64,000 bases of DNA from Actinoplanes siamensis (lineage in GTDB: Bacteria; Actinomycetota; Actinomycetes; Mycobacteriales; Micromonosporaceae): the NCBI RefSeq assembly GCF_016862395.1, contig NZ_BOMW01000056.1:25871-89870 (forward strand), read 5' to 3'. Position numbers and translations under genes: made by a program. This document shows, piece by piece, positions 41,552-49,888 of this stretch. The notes under the pieces were generated by a model. That model saw nothing but the letters and a program-made list of their open reading frames with translations, made no database searches and had not been told where the DNA came from. Each line of letters begins with the position of its first letter. Within the stretch, counting starts at the first letter, position 1.

Positions 41552-42552
41552 CTCCGGCCTCTCCGGCTCCGCTCACGCCAGGTCCGCTGTCGCAGGCGTC
41601 GCGGCCGGCCGTGGTTCTCGTGGCGCACGGCAGCCGCGACCCGAGGGCGGCCGAGTCCACCGAGGCGCTGGCCCGGGCGGTGCGCCGGGCCCGCCCCGAA
41701 TGGCTGGTCCGCGCCGCTTATCTGGATCATGCCGGCCCGCGCCCGCTGGAGGTGCTGGAGGCGCTCGGCGCGCGCCGGGCGGTGCTGGTGCCGTTGCTGC
41801 TGACCGAGGCGTACCACGGACGGGTGGATCTGCCCGCGGTCGTGGCCGCCGCGGCCGATCTGCCGGTCGAGGTGTCCCTGGCCGAGGTTCTGGGTCCCCG
41901 GCCGGTGGCCTCGGGACTTGCCACGCCGGGTTCCGGTCCCGTCGGGGCGGGCTCGGCCGGTCCTGGGCATGCCGGGGCGGCGCCGGGGCAGGCCGGGCGG
42001 GTCGGTCCGGCACGGCTGCGGATGCCGCGGTTGCTGCTGGAGGCGCTCGTGCGGCGCCTCCCGGGCCCGCGTCTCGTGGTGCCGCTTCCTGCGGGATCGT
42101 CTGCCGGCGAACCGCATGCTGTCGGAGCGCGTGGCGGGGAACCGCTTCCTGCGGGGACGCGTGTCGCGGAGCGACGCTCCGCGGTAGCGGGCTTCGATGC
42201 CGTGGTGCTGGCCGCCGCGGGAACCCGTGACGCCACCGCCCGCGCAACGATCGAGCACGCCGCCGCCGCGCTGGGCGCGCGTCTCGGCGTTCCGGCGACG
42301 GTGTCCTACTCCTCAGGCGTCGGACCGCGAGCCGGAGAAGCGGTGCACGCCCTGCAAGCCGCCGGCGCCCGGGAAGTCGCGGTATCGGGTTATTTCCTGG
42401 CGCCAGGACTGCTCTACGATCTCGCGGCCGATTCCGCACGCGAGGCCGGGGCGGTCTTCGTGGCCCCGCCCCTGGGGGATGCCCCGGAGCTCGTCGGCCT
42501 GATCAGTTCCCGGGTAGCGGCCGCCGGCGTCCGGATGCCAGCCGCCGCCTGA
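41533..42552 (+). CDS. CbiX/SirB-type sirohydrochlorin chelatase with disordered linker
   Basis: 339 residues from ATG 41533, overlapping the cysH end by 19 nt. Two CbiX-like halves: the first (about 25-128) begins VVLVAHGSRDPRAAES with the catalytic His; the second (about 225-335) contains VVLAAAGTRDATA, where the His is replaced, and VAVSGYFLAPGLLYDLAADS. A ~90-residue Gly/Ala/Pro-rich linker lies between. Such enzymes insert Fe(II) or Co(II) into sirohydrochlorin, here supplying siroheme to the sulfite reductase. Confidence 0.88.
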   Translation: MRSARLTPASPAPLTPGPLSQASRPAVVLVAHGSRDPRAAESTEALARAVRRARPEWLVRAAYLDHAGPRPLEVLEALGARRAVLVPLLLTEAYHGRVDLPAVVAAAADLPVEVSLAEVLGPRPVASGLATPGSGPVGAGSAGPGHAGAAPGQAGRVGPARLRMPRLLLEALVRRLPGPRLVVPLPAGSSAGEPHAVGARGGEPLPAGTRVAERRSAVAGFDAVVLAAAGTRDATARATIEHAAAALGARLGVPATVSYSSGVGPRAGEAVHALQAAGAREVAVSGYFLAPGLLYDLAADSAREAGAVFVAPPLGDAPELVGLISSRVAAAGVRMPAAA

Positions 42553-42945
42553 GCCTGCGGCTGCCGTCCGGGTGTCTGAACCGCCCCTGACGCACCCCTG
42601 AGTGCCAGCCGGACCCCGCGGCTGGGCCGGCTCAGCGGCCGCTGGCGGCTGATTACTGCCCCGGCCGGGCATCGACCCGGGTGAGCCCAACTCCGTGCCA
42701 CGCAGTGGATCTCCCGCGCGGCAGAGTGGATCTCCGCGATGTTTTAACTCAAAGTAACGATCACTCTGCGCTATGCGACCATCGGAGTCCCGATTGGAGG
42801 GTCTACAACGGAGTGTGCCGGAGGCGCGACAGAAACCGATCAGCGCCCAATTTCGAGATCATTTCAGGACTGCGGGCAAACGTACCGTGATCGAATTGGC
42901 GCGCAGTGGAATGGAAGCGCAGAGTGAGTGGCCCGAAACAGCAAG
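42553..42945. other. Intergenic region between convergent sulfur operon and whiB1
   Basis: No convincing gene. The middle (42725-42860) is AT-richer than coding DNA here. CGGCTGCCGTCCGG and CCGGACCCCGCGGCTG near 42560-42625 can pair loosely and may end the sulfur operon. Confidence 0.4.
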
Positions 42946-42974
42946 ACGCCCCGGTGCCGTCCGGCCCGGGGCGT
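42946..42974 (-). terminator. Hairpin terminator after whiB1
   Basis: ACGCCCCGG and CCGGGGCGT are perfect 9-bp arms, 22 nt beyond the whiB1 stop. On the - strand the stem is followed by CTTGCTGTTTCG. Confidence 0.75.
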
Positions 42975-42996
42975 AAATGCTGTGCGGGGGATTGAA

Positions 42997-43251
42997 TCAG
43001 GCGGTGGGAGCGGAGACCCGAAGGCCGCCACGACGCTTGACCGCGCGCCGCTCGTCCTCGCTCATTCCGCCCCAAACGCCGGCGTCCTGGCCGGACTCGA
43101 GTGCCCACTGGAGGCAAGACTCGGTCACAGGGCACCGCCGGCACACGGCCTTGGCCTGCTCGACCTGCAGGAGCGCGGGGCCGGACGTCCCGATGGGGAA
43201 GAACAGCTCCGGGTCCTCGTCGCGGCAGATCGCATCGTGGCGCCAGTCCAT
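42997..43251 (-). CDS. whiB1: WhiB1-type Fe-S transcription factor
   Basis: 84 residues from ATG 43251, with AAGGAG 9 nt upstream. Cluster ligands are Cys9, Cys37, Cys40 and Cys46, the same numbers as in Mycobacterium tuberculosis WhiB1. The GVWGGMSEDERRAVKRR turn and basic C-terminus also match. WhiB1 is an essential, NO-sensitive regulator that binds the primary sigma factor. A long leader (over 300 nt) and a CRP-like box lie upstream. Position near pdtaS agrees with Rv3219-Rv3220c, except that the sulfur operon lies between them. Confidence 0.95.
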   Translation of the reverse strand: MDWRHDAICRDEDPELFFPIGTSGPALLQVEQAKAVCRRCPVTESCLQWALESGQDAGVWGGMSEDERRAVKRRGGLRVSAPTA

Positions 43252-43440
43252 GGCGGCAAACTCCTTGTTTCGGATGGGGTAATGAAAACAGTGCTGTTTA
43301 CCTATATGCATGCGCCCGAAGTGCCGACGGGTTGTGCCCGTAGACTCACCGGAGCGTCAGCAAGCCTTTGTGTTTGGTACCCGTTCTGCGCTTCTGGATT
43401 AGGAACGCGCACAAGCAGCTACCGGTTACTTCTTATCGCT

Positions 43441-43456
43441 TGTGAATGCTTTCACG
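43441..43456. promoter_or_regulatory. CRP-type binding site upstream of whiB1
   Basis: TGTGA-N6-TCACG matches the bacterial CRP consensus TGTGA-N6-TCACA at nine of ten defined bases. In M. tuberculosis whiB1 is a direct CRP (Rv3676) target, which supports the reading. It lies 190 nt upstream of the start codon. Confidence 0.6.
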
Positions 43457-43479
43457 AACTCCCGCGATGTCAAGGGTAG

Positions 43480-43500
43480 CGCTGGAAGTTTCTTCCAGCG
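43480..43500. other. Perfect short hairpin upstream of the CRP-like box
   Basis: CGCTGGAAG-TTT-CTTCCAGCG: a perfect 9-bp stem with a 3-nt loop. It lies between the end of the lipid kinase-side region and the whiB1 promoter and could terminate leftward transcription from the lipid kinase gene. Confidence 0.5.
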
Positions 43501-43662
43501 GGTGAGCTGGCTCACGCACCCTTATGTCCGGTTCTGCTGCTCTTGCCAGAGCCGGTTGACGAACGCTGCCATCAATGTAGTACGGTCCCGCCCACTTCGC
43601 CGACCTTTTGCCCGAGTTTTTGTAACGGATCGTAAGCACGACCGACAAGACGTACCCAGCAG

Positions 43663-44613
43663 TCAGCAGATCACACGCAGCGCTGACGGGACGGACACGA
43701 AGTGCACCTTCTGCCGCTCCCCGAGGTAGTCGCCGTCCAGCTGGAACGGCTGGGGCCGGGACGAGACCACGGTGAACTCGGCAAGGTCGTGCAGGCGAAC
43801 TACTTGTTTACCGTGTGGATCGCCGGAGCGCCACGCGAGTTGTGTCACGGTCCTCGTGGTTGCGGAAATCCTCAGGTCGCGCAGGGCGAACACGTCGAGC
43901 CCGAGATCGAACGAGGCGTCCGGATTCGGGTCCACCGGCCGGTCCCCCGCGTACGTCCAGGGGGCGGTGTTCTGCACGATCACCGTGCCCAGCCCGGTCT
44001 CCCCGGCCTCGCCCGGAATCTCCATGGTCATCGGCGGATCGGACCGATCGAACCCGGACAGCAACTGGCCGGCCATCGAACGCACGTAGAGCCCCGGCGT
44101 CGACGTCCGGCCGCGCAGCCGCGCCTGCTCCACCCGGCGGATCACCGCGGCGTCCAGGCCGAGTCCGCCAGTGAAGGTGAAGTAACGATCATCGGCGCGA
44201 CCGAGACCGATCACCCGGTGCCGTCCGTCGCGCAGTCCGTCCAGGATCACGCTGGTCCCGTCCACCCAGCCGCGCGGCAGGCCGAGCGCGCGGGCGAACA
44301 CGTTGGTGGAACCGCCCGGGACCACCGCCAGGGCCGGCAACCGGTACGCCGACGGCCCGGCCAGCCCGGCGAGTGCCCCGGGCGCGGTCATCAGCCCGTT
44401 CACCGCCTCGTTGACGGTGCCGTCGCCGCCCAGCGTGACCACCACGTCGACGCCGCTCTCGGCGGCCGCCCGGGCCAGTGAGGTGGCGTGCCCCCGCCGC
44501 TCGGTGTAGCGCACGGTCAGGTCGGCGGCACTCTCCAGCGCCCGGACCAAAACGTCGCGGCTTCGCTCGGTGGTCGCCGTCGCCCGGGGGTTGACCACCA
44601 GCAACGCACGCAT
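43663..44613 (-). CDS. Diacylglycerol kinase-family lipid kinase
   Basis: 316 residues from ATG 44613. The DAGK catalytic domain is N-terminal: RALLVVNPRAT (1-11), VTLGGDGTVNEAVNGL (about 58-73; the GGDGT nucleotide loop) and VVPGGSTNVFARALGLP. The C-terminal domain has FTGGLGLDAAVIRRVE and QLDGDYLGERQKVHF. Such enzymes phosphorylate diacylglycerol, sphingosine-like or related lipids. Its location beside whiB1 resembles the mycobacterial locus. Confidence 0.92.
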   Translation of the reverse strand: MRALLVVNPRATATTERSRDVLVRALESAADLTVRYTERRGHATSLARAAAESGVDVVVTLGGDGTVNEAVNGLMTAPGALAGLAGPSAYRLPALAVVPGGSTNVFARALGLPRGWVDGTSVILDGLRDGRHRVIGLGRADDRYFTFTGGLGLDAAVIRRVEQARLRGRTSTPGLYVRSMAGQLLSGFDRSDPPMTMEIPGEAGETGLGTVIVQNTAPWTYAGDRPVDPNPDASFDLGLDVFALRDLRISATTRTVTQLAWRSGDPHGKQVVRLHDLAEFTVVSSRPQPFQLDGDYLGERQKVHFVSVPSALRVIC

Positions 44614-44665
44614 GGGCGGCACCTTACCCGGCGGATCCGGATCCGGCTGTCGGTATGGTGCAGCA

Positions 44666-45061
44666 GTGACCGGTGAGAAATCCGTGACGAACGCGGCGGC
44701 GTCCCTCGACTGGGCGGTCCGGTCGCTCTACCTGCAGAGCGTGGGGCTCGCGGGGCTCACGGCGTACCTGATGATCCTTGATCTGACCAGCGGCGGAGTC
44801 GACGCCGGCGTGGCGATCTCGCTCACCGTGATGGCGGCCCTGGCTGCCGGCGCGGTTTTTCTGGTCGCCCGCGCCCTCGGGCGGCGCAAGGTCCGAGCCC
44901 GCGGCCCGGCCGTCGTAGTCCAGCTGTTCTTGCTGGCCACGGGCGGTTTTCTGGTCCAGGTGGGGCCGCTCTGGCTGGGCGTCGTGCTGCTGATTTTCGC
45001 CGCGGTCACAGCTGTTCTGGTGCTCCTGCCGGCAAGTGGTCGAGCGTTGGGTGTCGATTAA
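44666..45061 (+). CDS. Small four-helix membrane protein
   Basis: 131 residues from GTG 44666. Four hydrophobic segments: SVGLAGLTAYLMILDLTSG, GVAISLTVMAALAAGAVFLV, VVVQLFLLATGGFLVQVG and WLGVVLLIFAAVTAVLVLLP, separated by a basic loop (GRRKVRARG). No family is recognised with certainty; similar small proteins precede GntR genes in Micromonosporaceae. Divergent from the lipid kinase gene and 38 nt upstream of the GntR gene. Confidence 0.75.
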   Translation: MTGEKSVTNAAASLDWAVRSLYLQSVGLAGLTAYLMILDLTSGGVDAGVAISLTVMAALAAGAVFLVARALGRRKVRARGPAVVVQLFLLATGGFLVQVGPLWLGVVLLIFAAVTAVLVLLPASGRALGVD

Positions 45062-45099
45062 CGGCTCCCACGTGGGCACCTTGGGCATAACCTGGATGA

Positions 45100-45807
45100 G
45101 TGACCGGCTCAACGGTGCGCCCGCCCGCCTATCAGCAGCTTGCGGACGAGTTGCGGGCGGAGATTACGTCAGGACGACTTCAGCCCGGCGAGAGGCTGCC
45201 GCCGGAACCTGAGCTGTGCGTCAAGATCGGCGTCAGCCGCAGCACGGTGCGTGAGGCGTTGCGCCTGCTCGCCAGCCAGCATCTGATAGTCACGACCCGT
45301 GGGGTGACCGGCGGGAGCTTCGTGGCGCATCCGGATGCCGGGCAGTTGGCCGAGGGCCTCTCCACCGGGTTCTCCCTGCTCGCGCACTCGGCCGGGGTCG
45401 GCCTCGCCGACCTGCTCGAGTTGCGCCGCGCGCTGGAGGTGCCAGCCGCCGGGCTGGCCGCTACCCGGCGTTCGGAGGCCCACCTCACCGAGTTGCGTGG
45501 CTCGATGTTCGATCCGTCGGCCGACGACCTCGAGACCATGCTCGGGGCGCACTCGGTCTTCCATCGGCTGATCGCCAAGGCCACCGGCAACCCGCTCTTC
45601 GAGCTGGTCGGCCGTCCGGTCTACCAGGCGTCGTACGGCGAGGAGGTGGTCGCCGAACTGCCGCCGGACTACTGGCATCGGATCGACGCGGACCACCGGG
45701 AGCTGGTAGACCACCTGGTGGCCCGGGATGCCGAGGGGGCGACCCGCACGGCGACGCGGCACCTCGACTACATCGCGGCGGCGGCTAGTACTCCGTCCGG
45801 CGGGTGA
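45100..45807 (+). CDS. GntR/FadR family transcriptional regulator
   Basis: 235 residues from GTG 45100. The winged helix-turn-helix is at about 8-75 (YQQLADELRAEITSGRLQPG, LPPEPELCVKIGVSRSTVRE). The C-terminal FCD helical domain (about 95-225) carries His/Asp/Glu residues for metal or ligand binding (LRRALEVPAAGLAA, HSVFHRLIAKATGNP, DADHRELVDHLVARD). The effector is unknown. Tail-to-tail overlap of 23 nt with the anti-sigma gene. Confidence 0.92.
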   Translation: MTGSTVRPPAYQQLADELRAEITSGRLQPGERLPPEPELCVKIGVSRSTVREALRLLASQHLIVTTRGVTGGSFVAHPDAGQLAEGLSTGFSLLAHSAGVGLADLLELRRALEVPAAGLAATRRSEAHLTELRGSMFDPSADDLETMLGAHSVFHRLIAKATGNPLFELVGRPVYQASYGEEVVAELPPDYWHRIDADHRELVDHLVARDAEGATRTATRHLDYIAAAASTPSGG

Positions 45808-46192
45808 GCAGGCGGATCGTCGCATACTGACCGTTGGCCTCCGCCGAGGCCGACGTGGTCAGCGCGGTCAGCACCTTCCACGCGAAGGACGACTCGGAGG
45901 GCAGCCGCGCCCCGCGCACGGTGGCGACGGTCACCTCGACGGTGAGCGCGTCGTCGGTGACCGCGAACCGGCACTCCAGCTCGGCGCCGCGGATGGCGAT
46001 CGCCAGCAGCATGGCGCACGCCTCGTCGACGGCGATCCGCAGGTCCTCGATCTCGTCGAGGGCGAAGTGCAGCCGGGCGGCGAGGCCGGCGGTGGCCGTC
46101 CGGAGCACGCCGAGGTATCCACCGTCGGCGGGAACCGTCAGGAGAACGACGTCGTCCCCGGCTTCCGGCTCCGTCTGGGTCAGCTGCGTCAC
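45785..46192 (-). CDS. RsbW-like anti-sigma ATPase (orphan)
   Basis: 135 residues. A GHKL ATP-binding domain of the anti-sigma type: RTATAGLAARLHFALDEIED, then LRIAVDEACAMLLAIA, the N-box position, where the Asn is replaced (EACAMLL), as in several actinobacterial RsbW homologues. The C-terminal SSFAWKVLTALTTSASAE corresponds to the G boxes but lacks Gly-rich loops. No sigma-F/B gene or anti-anti-sigma gene is adjacent, unlike the usual arrangement. Confidence 0.82.
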   Translation of the reverse strand: MTQLTQTEPEAGDDVVLLTVPADGGYLGVLRTATAGLAARLHFALDEIEDLRIAVDEACAMLLAIAIRGAELECRFAVTDDALTVEVTVATVRGARLPSESSFAWKVLTALTTSASAEANGQYATIRLLTRRTEY

Positions 46193-46289
46193 GCGCCACC
46201 TCCTCCTGTCGGTGGAGACTCTAACCGGTTGCTGTCAGTTACCGCAGAGGCCGGCGCATCCTCACGGAGGCGCCGGCCCGGGGTCGTAC

Positions 46290-46694
46290 TCAGGCCTGCT
46301 TGGTCTCCCAGAAGATCTTGGAGATCTCTTCGATCTTGCCGAGCAGCTGGTCGGCGACGGCGACGTCCACCGAGCCCTTGGCGCCGGAGGCGCCGGCCAG
46401 CTTGGTGGCCTCGTTGAAGAGCTGGTGCAGCTGCGGGTACTTCTCGAAGTGCGGGCCCTTGAAGTAGTCGGTCCACAGCACCCAGAGGTGGTGCTTGACC
46501 AGCTCGGCGCGCTGCTCCTTGATCAGGATCGCCCGGGTGCGGAACTCGGGGTCCGTGTTCGCCGCGTACTTCTCGGCGATGGCCTTGATCGACTCGGCCT
46601 CGATCCGGGCCTGAGCCGGGTCGTAGACGCCGCACGGCAGGTCGCAGTGCGCGCTGACCACAGTGCGCGGCATCAGGAAACGCGGAAGTCGCAT
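46290..46694 (-). CDS. sodN: Nickel superoxide dismutase
   Basis: 134 residues from ATG 46694, with GGAGGAG upstream. A 15-residue leader (MRLPRFLMPRTVVSA) precedes the nickel hook H-C-D-L-P-C-G-V-Y at residues 16-24; cleavage before His16 frees the amino group that ligates Ni with His16, Cys17 and Cys21. The rest is the four-helix bundle (IKEQRAELVKHHLWVLWTDY). The mature size (119 residues) fits the 117-residue Streptomyces enzyme. Divergent from the sodX maturation peptidase. Confidence 0.97.
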   Translation of the reverse strand: MRLPRFLMPRTVVSAHCDLPCGVYDPAQARIEAESIKAIAEKYAANTDPEFRTRAILIKEQRAELVKHHLWVLWTDYFKGPHFEKYPQLHQLFNEATKLAGASGAKGSVDVAVADQLLGKIEEISKIFWETKQA

Positions 46695-46779
46695 CAGGAC
46701 TCCTCCATAGAGTTTGCGATGATCCGGGCTTGACACTACCCCTTACATCCCGGGGATAACGCGACGGAGGCTTGATGCC

Positions 46780-47088
46780 TTGAGGTGGCACTTACCACTG
46801 TTCGCCGTATTGGTGCACGGTCCGTCCATGGTGCCGGCACTACGTCACGGCGACGCCCTGATCGCCCGGCGCGGCGCCCGGGTAAGGACCGGTGACGTCG
46901 TCGTCGCGCGCTTCCGTTCCCGACCGGACCTGCTCGTCGTTAAACGGGCGGTGCGGGAACAGGACGGTGGCTGGTGGCTGGAGGGTGACAACGAGTTCGT
47001 GCGGGACGACTCACGGTCCTACGGGGTGGCGGATGTCATCGGGCGCGTGTTGTTCCGCTACTACCCCGGCCCAGGGCGGTTAAGTTAG
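46780..47088 (+). CDS. sodX: Nickel SOD maturation peptidase
   Basis: 102 residues. An S24/S26 signal peptidase-like protease that removes the SodN leader. Catalytic Ser in VHGPSMVPALRHGD (residues 13-26) and Lys in LLVVKRAVRE (about 51-60). The only start that keeps the conserved N-terminal strand is TTG 46780, with GGAGG about 10 nt upstream. Two leucines (codons at 46792 and 47080) are the rare TTA. It lies 85 nt from sodN in a divergent arrangement that could share regulation by a nickel sensor; no Nur box was identified with confidence. Confidence 0.92.
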   Translation: MRWHLPLFAVLVHGPSMVPALRHGDALIARRGARVRTGDVVVARFRSRPDLLVVKRAVREQDGGWWLEGDNEFVRDDSRSYGVADVIGRVLFRYYPGPGRLS

Positions 47089-47227
47089 TCTCCAGTATCC
47101 CCAGCGCACACCCGCGCTGTGGTCGCTTTCCCGGGTGACCCCCGCATCGCACCGCCCCCTGGCGCATACTCGCGACCAGGTTGTGTCAGGTGCCACGAAT
47201 CAATGTCGATGCCGTGTGGAGTTCACC

Positions 47228-48460
47228 GTGTCATTCTTCAGTTTCGAGCTCGATCCCGCCCTCGCCGCCGATCCGGTCTTCGACCTGCACCGGCAGGGCA
47301 AGATGACGATGAGCGCGACGGTTCCCCTGACCAGCCGGGACGACCTGTCCCTGGCGTACACCCCGGGTGTCGCCCGGGTCTGTGAGGCGATCGCCGAGGA
47401 CGAGTCGCTCTACCCCGACTACACCTGGACCTCGAACACGGTCGCCGTCGTCACCGACGGCTCCGCCGTGCTCGGGCTGGGCAACATCGGGCCCAAGGCC
47501 GCGATGCCCGTCATGGAGGGCAAGTCGGTGCTGTTCAAGCAGTTCGGCGGGGTCGACTCGATCCCGATCTGTCTGGACACGCAGGACGTCGAGGGCATCA
47601 TCGCGGCGGTCAAGGCGATGGCGCCGTCGTTCGGCGGGATCAACCTCGAGGACATCAGCGCCCCGCGCTGCTTCGAGATCGAGCGCCGGCTCGACGCCGA
47701 ACTGGACATCCCCGTCTTCCACGACGACCAGCACGGCACCGCGGTCGTCACGCTCGCCGCGCTGCGCAACGCCGCCACCCTGCTCGGCCGCCCCCTCGCC
47801 GGGCTGCGCGTGGTGATCAGCGGCGCCGGCGCGGCCGGCATCGCGATCACCAAGACCCTGATCGCCGCCGGCGTCCAGGGCGCCAACGTGATCGTCTGCG
47901 ACTCCCGCGGCATCATCCACGCCGATCGCGGCGACCTCACCGCGATCAAGGCGGAGCTGGCGGCCACCACCAACATCTCCGGCCGCACCGGTGGCGTCAC
48001 CGAGGCGCTGATCGGCGCGGACGTGCTGGTCGGCGTCTCCGGCGGCAGCATCGACGAGGAGGCCCTGGCCGGGATGGCCCCGGGCGCGATCATCTTCGCG
48101 CTGGCCAACCCCACCCCGGAGGTCCCGCCGGCGACCGCCCACAAGTACGCCGCGATCGTCGCCACCGGCCGCAGCGACTTCCCCAACCAGATCAACAACG
48201 TCCTGGCGTTCCCCGGCATCTTCCGCGGCGCGCTGGACGTCCGGGCCACCACGATCACCGACGCGATGAAGGTCGCCGCGGCCGACGCCATCGCGTCGAT
48301 CGTCGCCGACGACCTGCGCCCGGAGGCGATCGTCCCGTCGCCGCTCGACCCCCGGGTCGCTCCGGCGGTGGCCGCCGCGGTCGCCGCCGCGGCGATCCGC
48401 GACGGCGTCGCCCGCCGGAGCTCGGCGCCCGCGCCGGCTGTCTCCCGGCAGCTTGCCTGA
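47228..48460 (+). CDS. NAD(P)-dependent malic enzyme
   Basis: 410 residues from GTG 47228. Oxidative decarboxylation of malate to pyruvate. Motifs: LSLAYTPGVARVCEAIA with the catalytic Tyr, GLGNIGPKAAMPVMEGKSVL with the Lys region, INLEDISAPRCFEIERRL, the metal motif FHDDQHGTA, and the dinucleotide fold VVISGAGAAGIAI. The size matches the short bacterial malic enzymes without a phosphotransacetylase domain. A hairpin terminator follows. Confidence 0.95.
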   Translation: MSFFSFELDPALAADPVFDLHRQGKMTMSATVPLTSRDDLSLAYTPGVARVCEAIAEDESLYPDYTWTSNTVAVVTDGSAVLGLGNIGPKAAMPVMEGKSVLFKQFGGVDSIPICLDTQDVEGIIAAVKAMAPSFGGINLEDISAPRCFEIERRLDAELDIPVFHDDQHGTAVVTLAALRNAATLLGRPLAGLRVVISGAGAAGIAITKTLIAAGVQGANVIVCDSRGIIHADRGDLTAIKAELAATTNISGRTGGVTEALIGADVLVGVSGGSIDEEALAGMAPGAIIFALANPTPEVPPATAHKYAAIVATGRSDFPNQINNVLAFPGIFRGALDVRATTITDAMKVAAADAIASIVADDLRPEAIVPSPLDPRVAPAVAAAVAAAAIRDGVARRSSAPAPAVSRQLA

Positions 48461-48481
48461 CCCGCGCTTCTCCGGTTTCCG

Positions 48482-48514
48482 GCGCGCCGCTTCACCGTTG
48501 GTGGGGCGGCGCGC
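48482..48514 (+). terminator. Hairpin terminator after malic enzyme gene
   Basis: GCGCGCCGC and GCGGCGCGC are perfect 9-bp arms; the hairpin begins 21 nt after the stop and is followed by TGCTTTCTCCC. An additional ACC/GGT pair extends the inner stem. Confidence 0.8.
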
Positions 48515-48692
48515 TGCTTTCTCCCGGCTGCGGCCACTCGATGTCCGCTTTCGAGTGTTTCTGTACGCCGTGAGCCCTCCCTCGCCACGGCCCGTTCCCC
48601 CCGCGCGGTCTCTCGTCGCGGCGTGCTCCACCGCGTGCCGTCGGTGCCGCTACCATCTCGTCCGCGGGCCTCGGCGGGTCTAGGGTCGGATC

Positions 48693-49634
48693 ATGCGCGC
48701 CGCCTATGCCTCCTCGCTCCAGCCCGACGTGCCGCTGAGCGGCCTCACCGTCGGCGACCTGCCCTTCTCCGCCCCGGACGGCTGGGTCCCGGTCGAGGTC
48801 CGGGCCAGCTCGCTCAACCAGCACGACATCTGGTCCCTGCGCGGCGTGGGACTCCCCGCCGACCGCCTCCCGATGATCCTGGGCTGCGACGCCGCCGGGG
48901 TCACCCCGGACGGCGATCCGGTCCTGGTCCACCCGGTGGTGCTGGACCCAGCCGACCCGCGCGGATACTCCCTGCTCTCCGAACGCCACCCCGGCACGCT
49001 CGCCGACCAGGTCGCCGCCCCGCCGGAGAACCTGATCCCGATTCCCGCCGGGGTGACCTTCGCCGAGGCGGCGTGCCTGCCCACGGCCTGGCTCACGGCG
49101 TACCACATGCTGGTCACCCGGGGCCGCGCCGCCGAGGCCGGCGCGGTCCTGGTCCAGGGCGCCGGCGGAGGGGTCGCCACGGCCGCGGTCGCGATCGGCG
49201 TGGCTCTCGGCAAGCGGGTCTACGCCACCAGCCGCGACCAGTGGAAACGTGACCGCGTGGCGGAGCTCGGCGCGGTGGCCGTCGAGCCCGGCGCCCGCCT
49301 GCCGGAACGCGTCGACGTGGTGATCGAGTCGGTGGGTGAGCCGACGTTCTCGCACTCGCTGAAGTGCGCCGCCCCGGGCGCCCGGATCGTCGTCTGCGGC
49401 GCCACCGGTGGTCATCTGGCCCAGGTCGACCTGCGCCGGGTCTTCGCCATGCAGCTGGAGATCCTCGGAAGCAGCATGGGCACCCCGCACGAACTGGCCG
49501 AGCTCCTCGAGATGTGCGCCGCCGGCAGGATCCGCCCGGTGATCGACTCGACGTTCCCGTTCACCGCCGTCGCGGACGCCTTCACCCGCCTGAACTCGGG
49601 AGACGTCTTCGGCAAGGTGGTCATCGAACACTGA
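48693..49634 (+). CDS. Zinc-type alcohol dehydrogenase-like MDR oxidoreductase
   Basis: 313 residues. GroES-like N-terminal domain (VEVRASSLNQHDIWSLRGVG, MILGCDAAG) and Rossmann domain with VLVQGAGGGVATAAVAIGVA. No structural-zinc Cys cluster is present, so it belongs to the quinone oxidoreductase/enoyl reductase-like branch using NADPH. Substrate unknown. Stands alone. Confidence 0.9.
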   Translation: MRAAYASSLQPDVPLSGLTVGDLPFSAPDGWVPVEVRASSLNQHDIWSLRGVGLPADRLPMILGCDAAGVTPDGDPVLVHPVVLDPADPRGYSLLSERHPGTLADQVAAPPENLIPIPAGVTFAEAACLPTAWLTAYHMLVTRGRAAEAGAVLVQGAGGGVATAAVAIGVALGKRVYATSRDQWKRDRVAELGAVAVEPGARLPERVDVVIESVGEPTFSHSLKCAAPGARIVVCGATGGHLAQVDLRRVFAMQLEILGSSMGTPHELAELLEMCAAGRIRPVIDSTFPFTAVADAFTRLNSGDVFGKVVIEH

Positions 49635-49888
49635 CCCCGCGAGACACCCCCACCACCGGCCGGCGCGGGTTCGGCTGGCCGCCACAGGTGTCTCGGCCGT
49701 TGTGAGGGAACCCTGGGCGCCGGCCGGCGGCATGGGGCTGGCAGTGGGGCGCCCCTGACGACCGACCGGGGGCTGGAGCCGGCGGTGGTGGACGGCGCAG
49801 GGGGATGTTGGACGGTGGTCGCACAAGCTGTCCGCCGCGAGGGCGTCGTCTTGGCGGAAGCGTGCGCCGCTTGGCTAGGGTCGGGCGC

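Larger units (their letters stand above)
43252..43662. other. Long whiB1 upstream region
   Basis: A 411-nt region without a credible gene, clearly lower in GC than its neighbours. It holds a CRP-like box (43441-43456), a hairpin (43480-43500) and presumably the whiB1 promoter. A candidate -35/-10 pair on the - strand is TTGCTG (complement of 43358-43363) with a TCTACG-type -10 near 43340. Confidence 0.6.

Noticed and set aside
42681..42890. A 69-codon frame between the sulfur operon and whiB1
   Set aside because: No ribosome binding site or recognisable sequence, and its codon third positions are not GC-biased like those of the real genes here.
43433..43648. A 71-codon frame in the whiB1 upstream region
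   Set aside because: No ribosome binding site and odd composition; it overlaps a hairpin and the CRP-like box.
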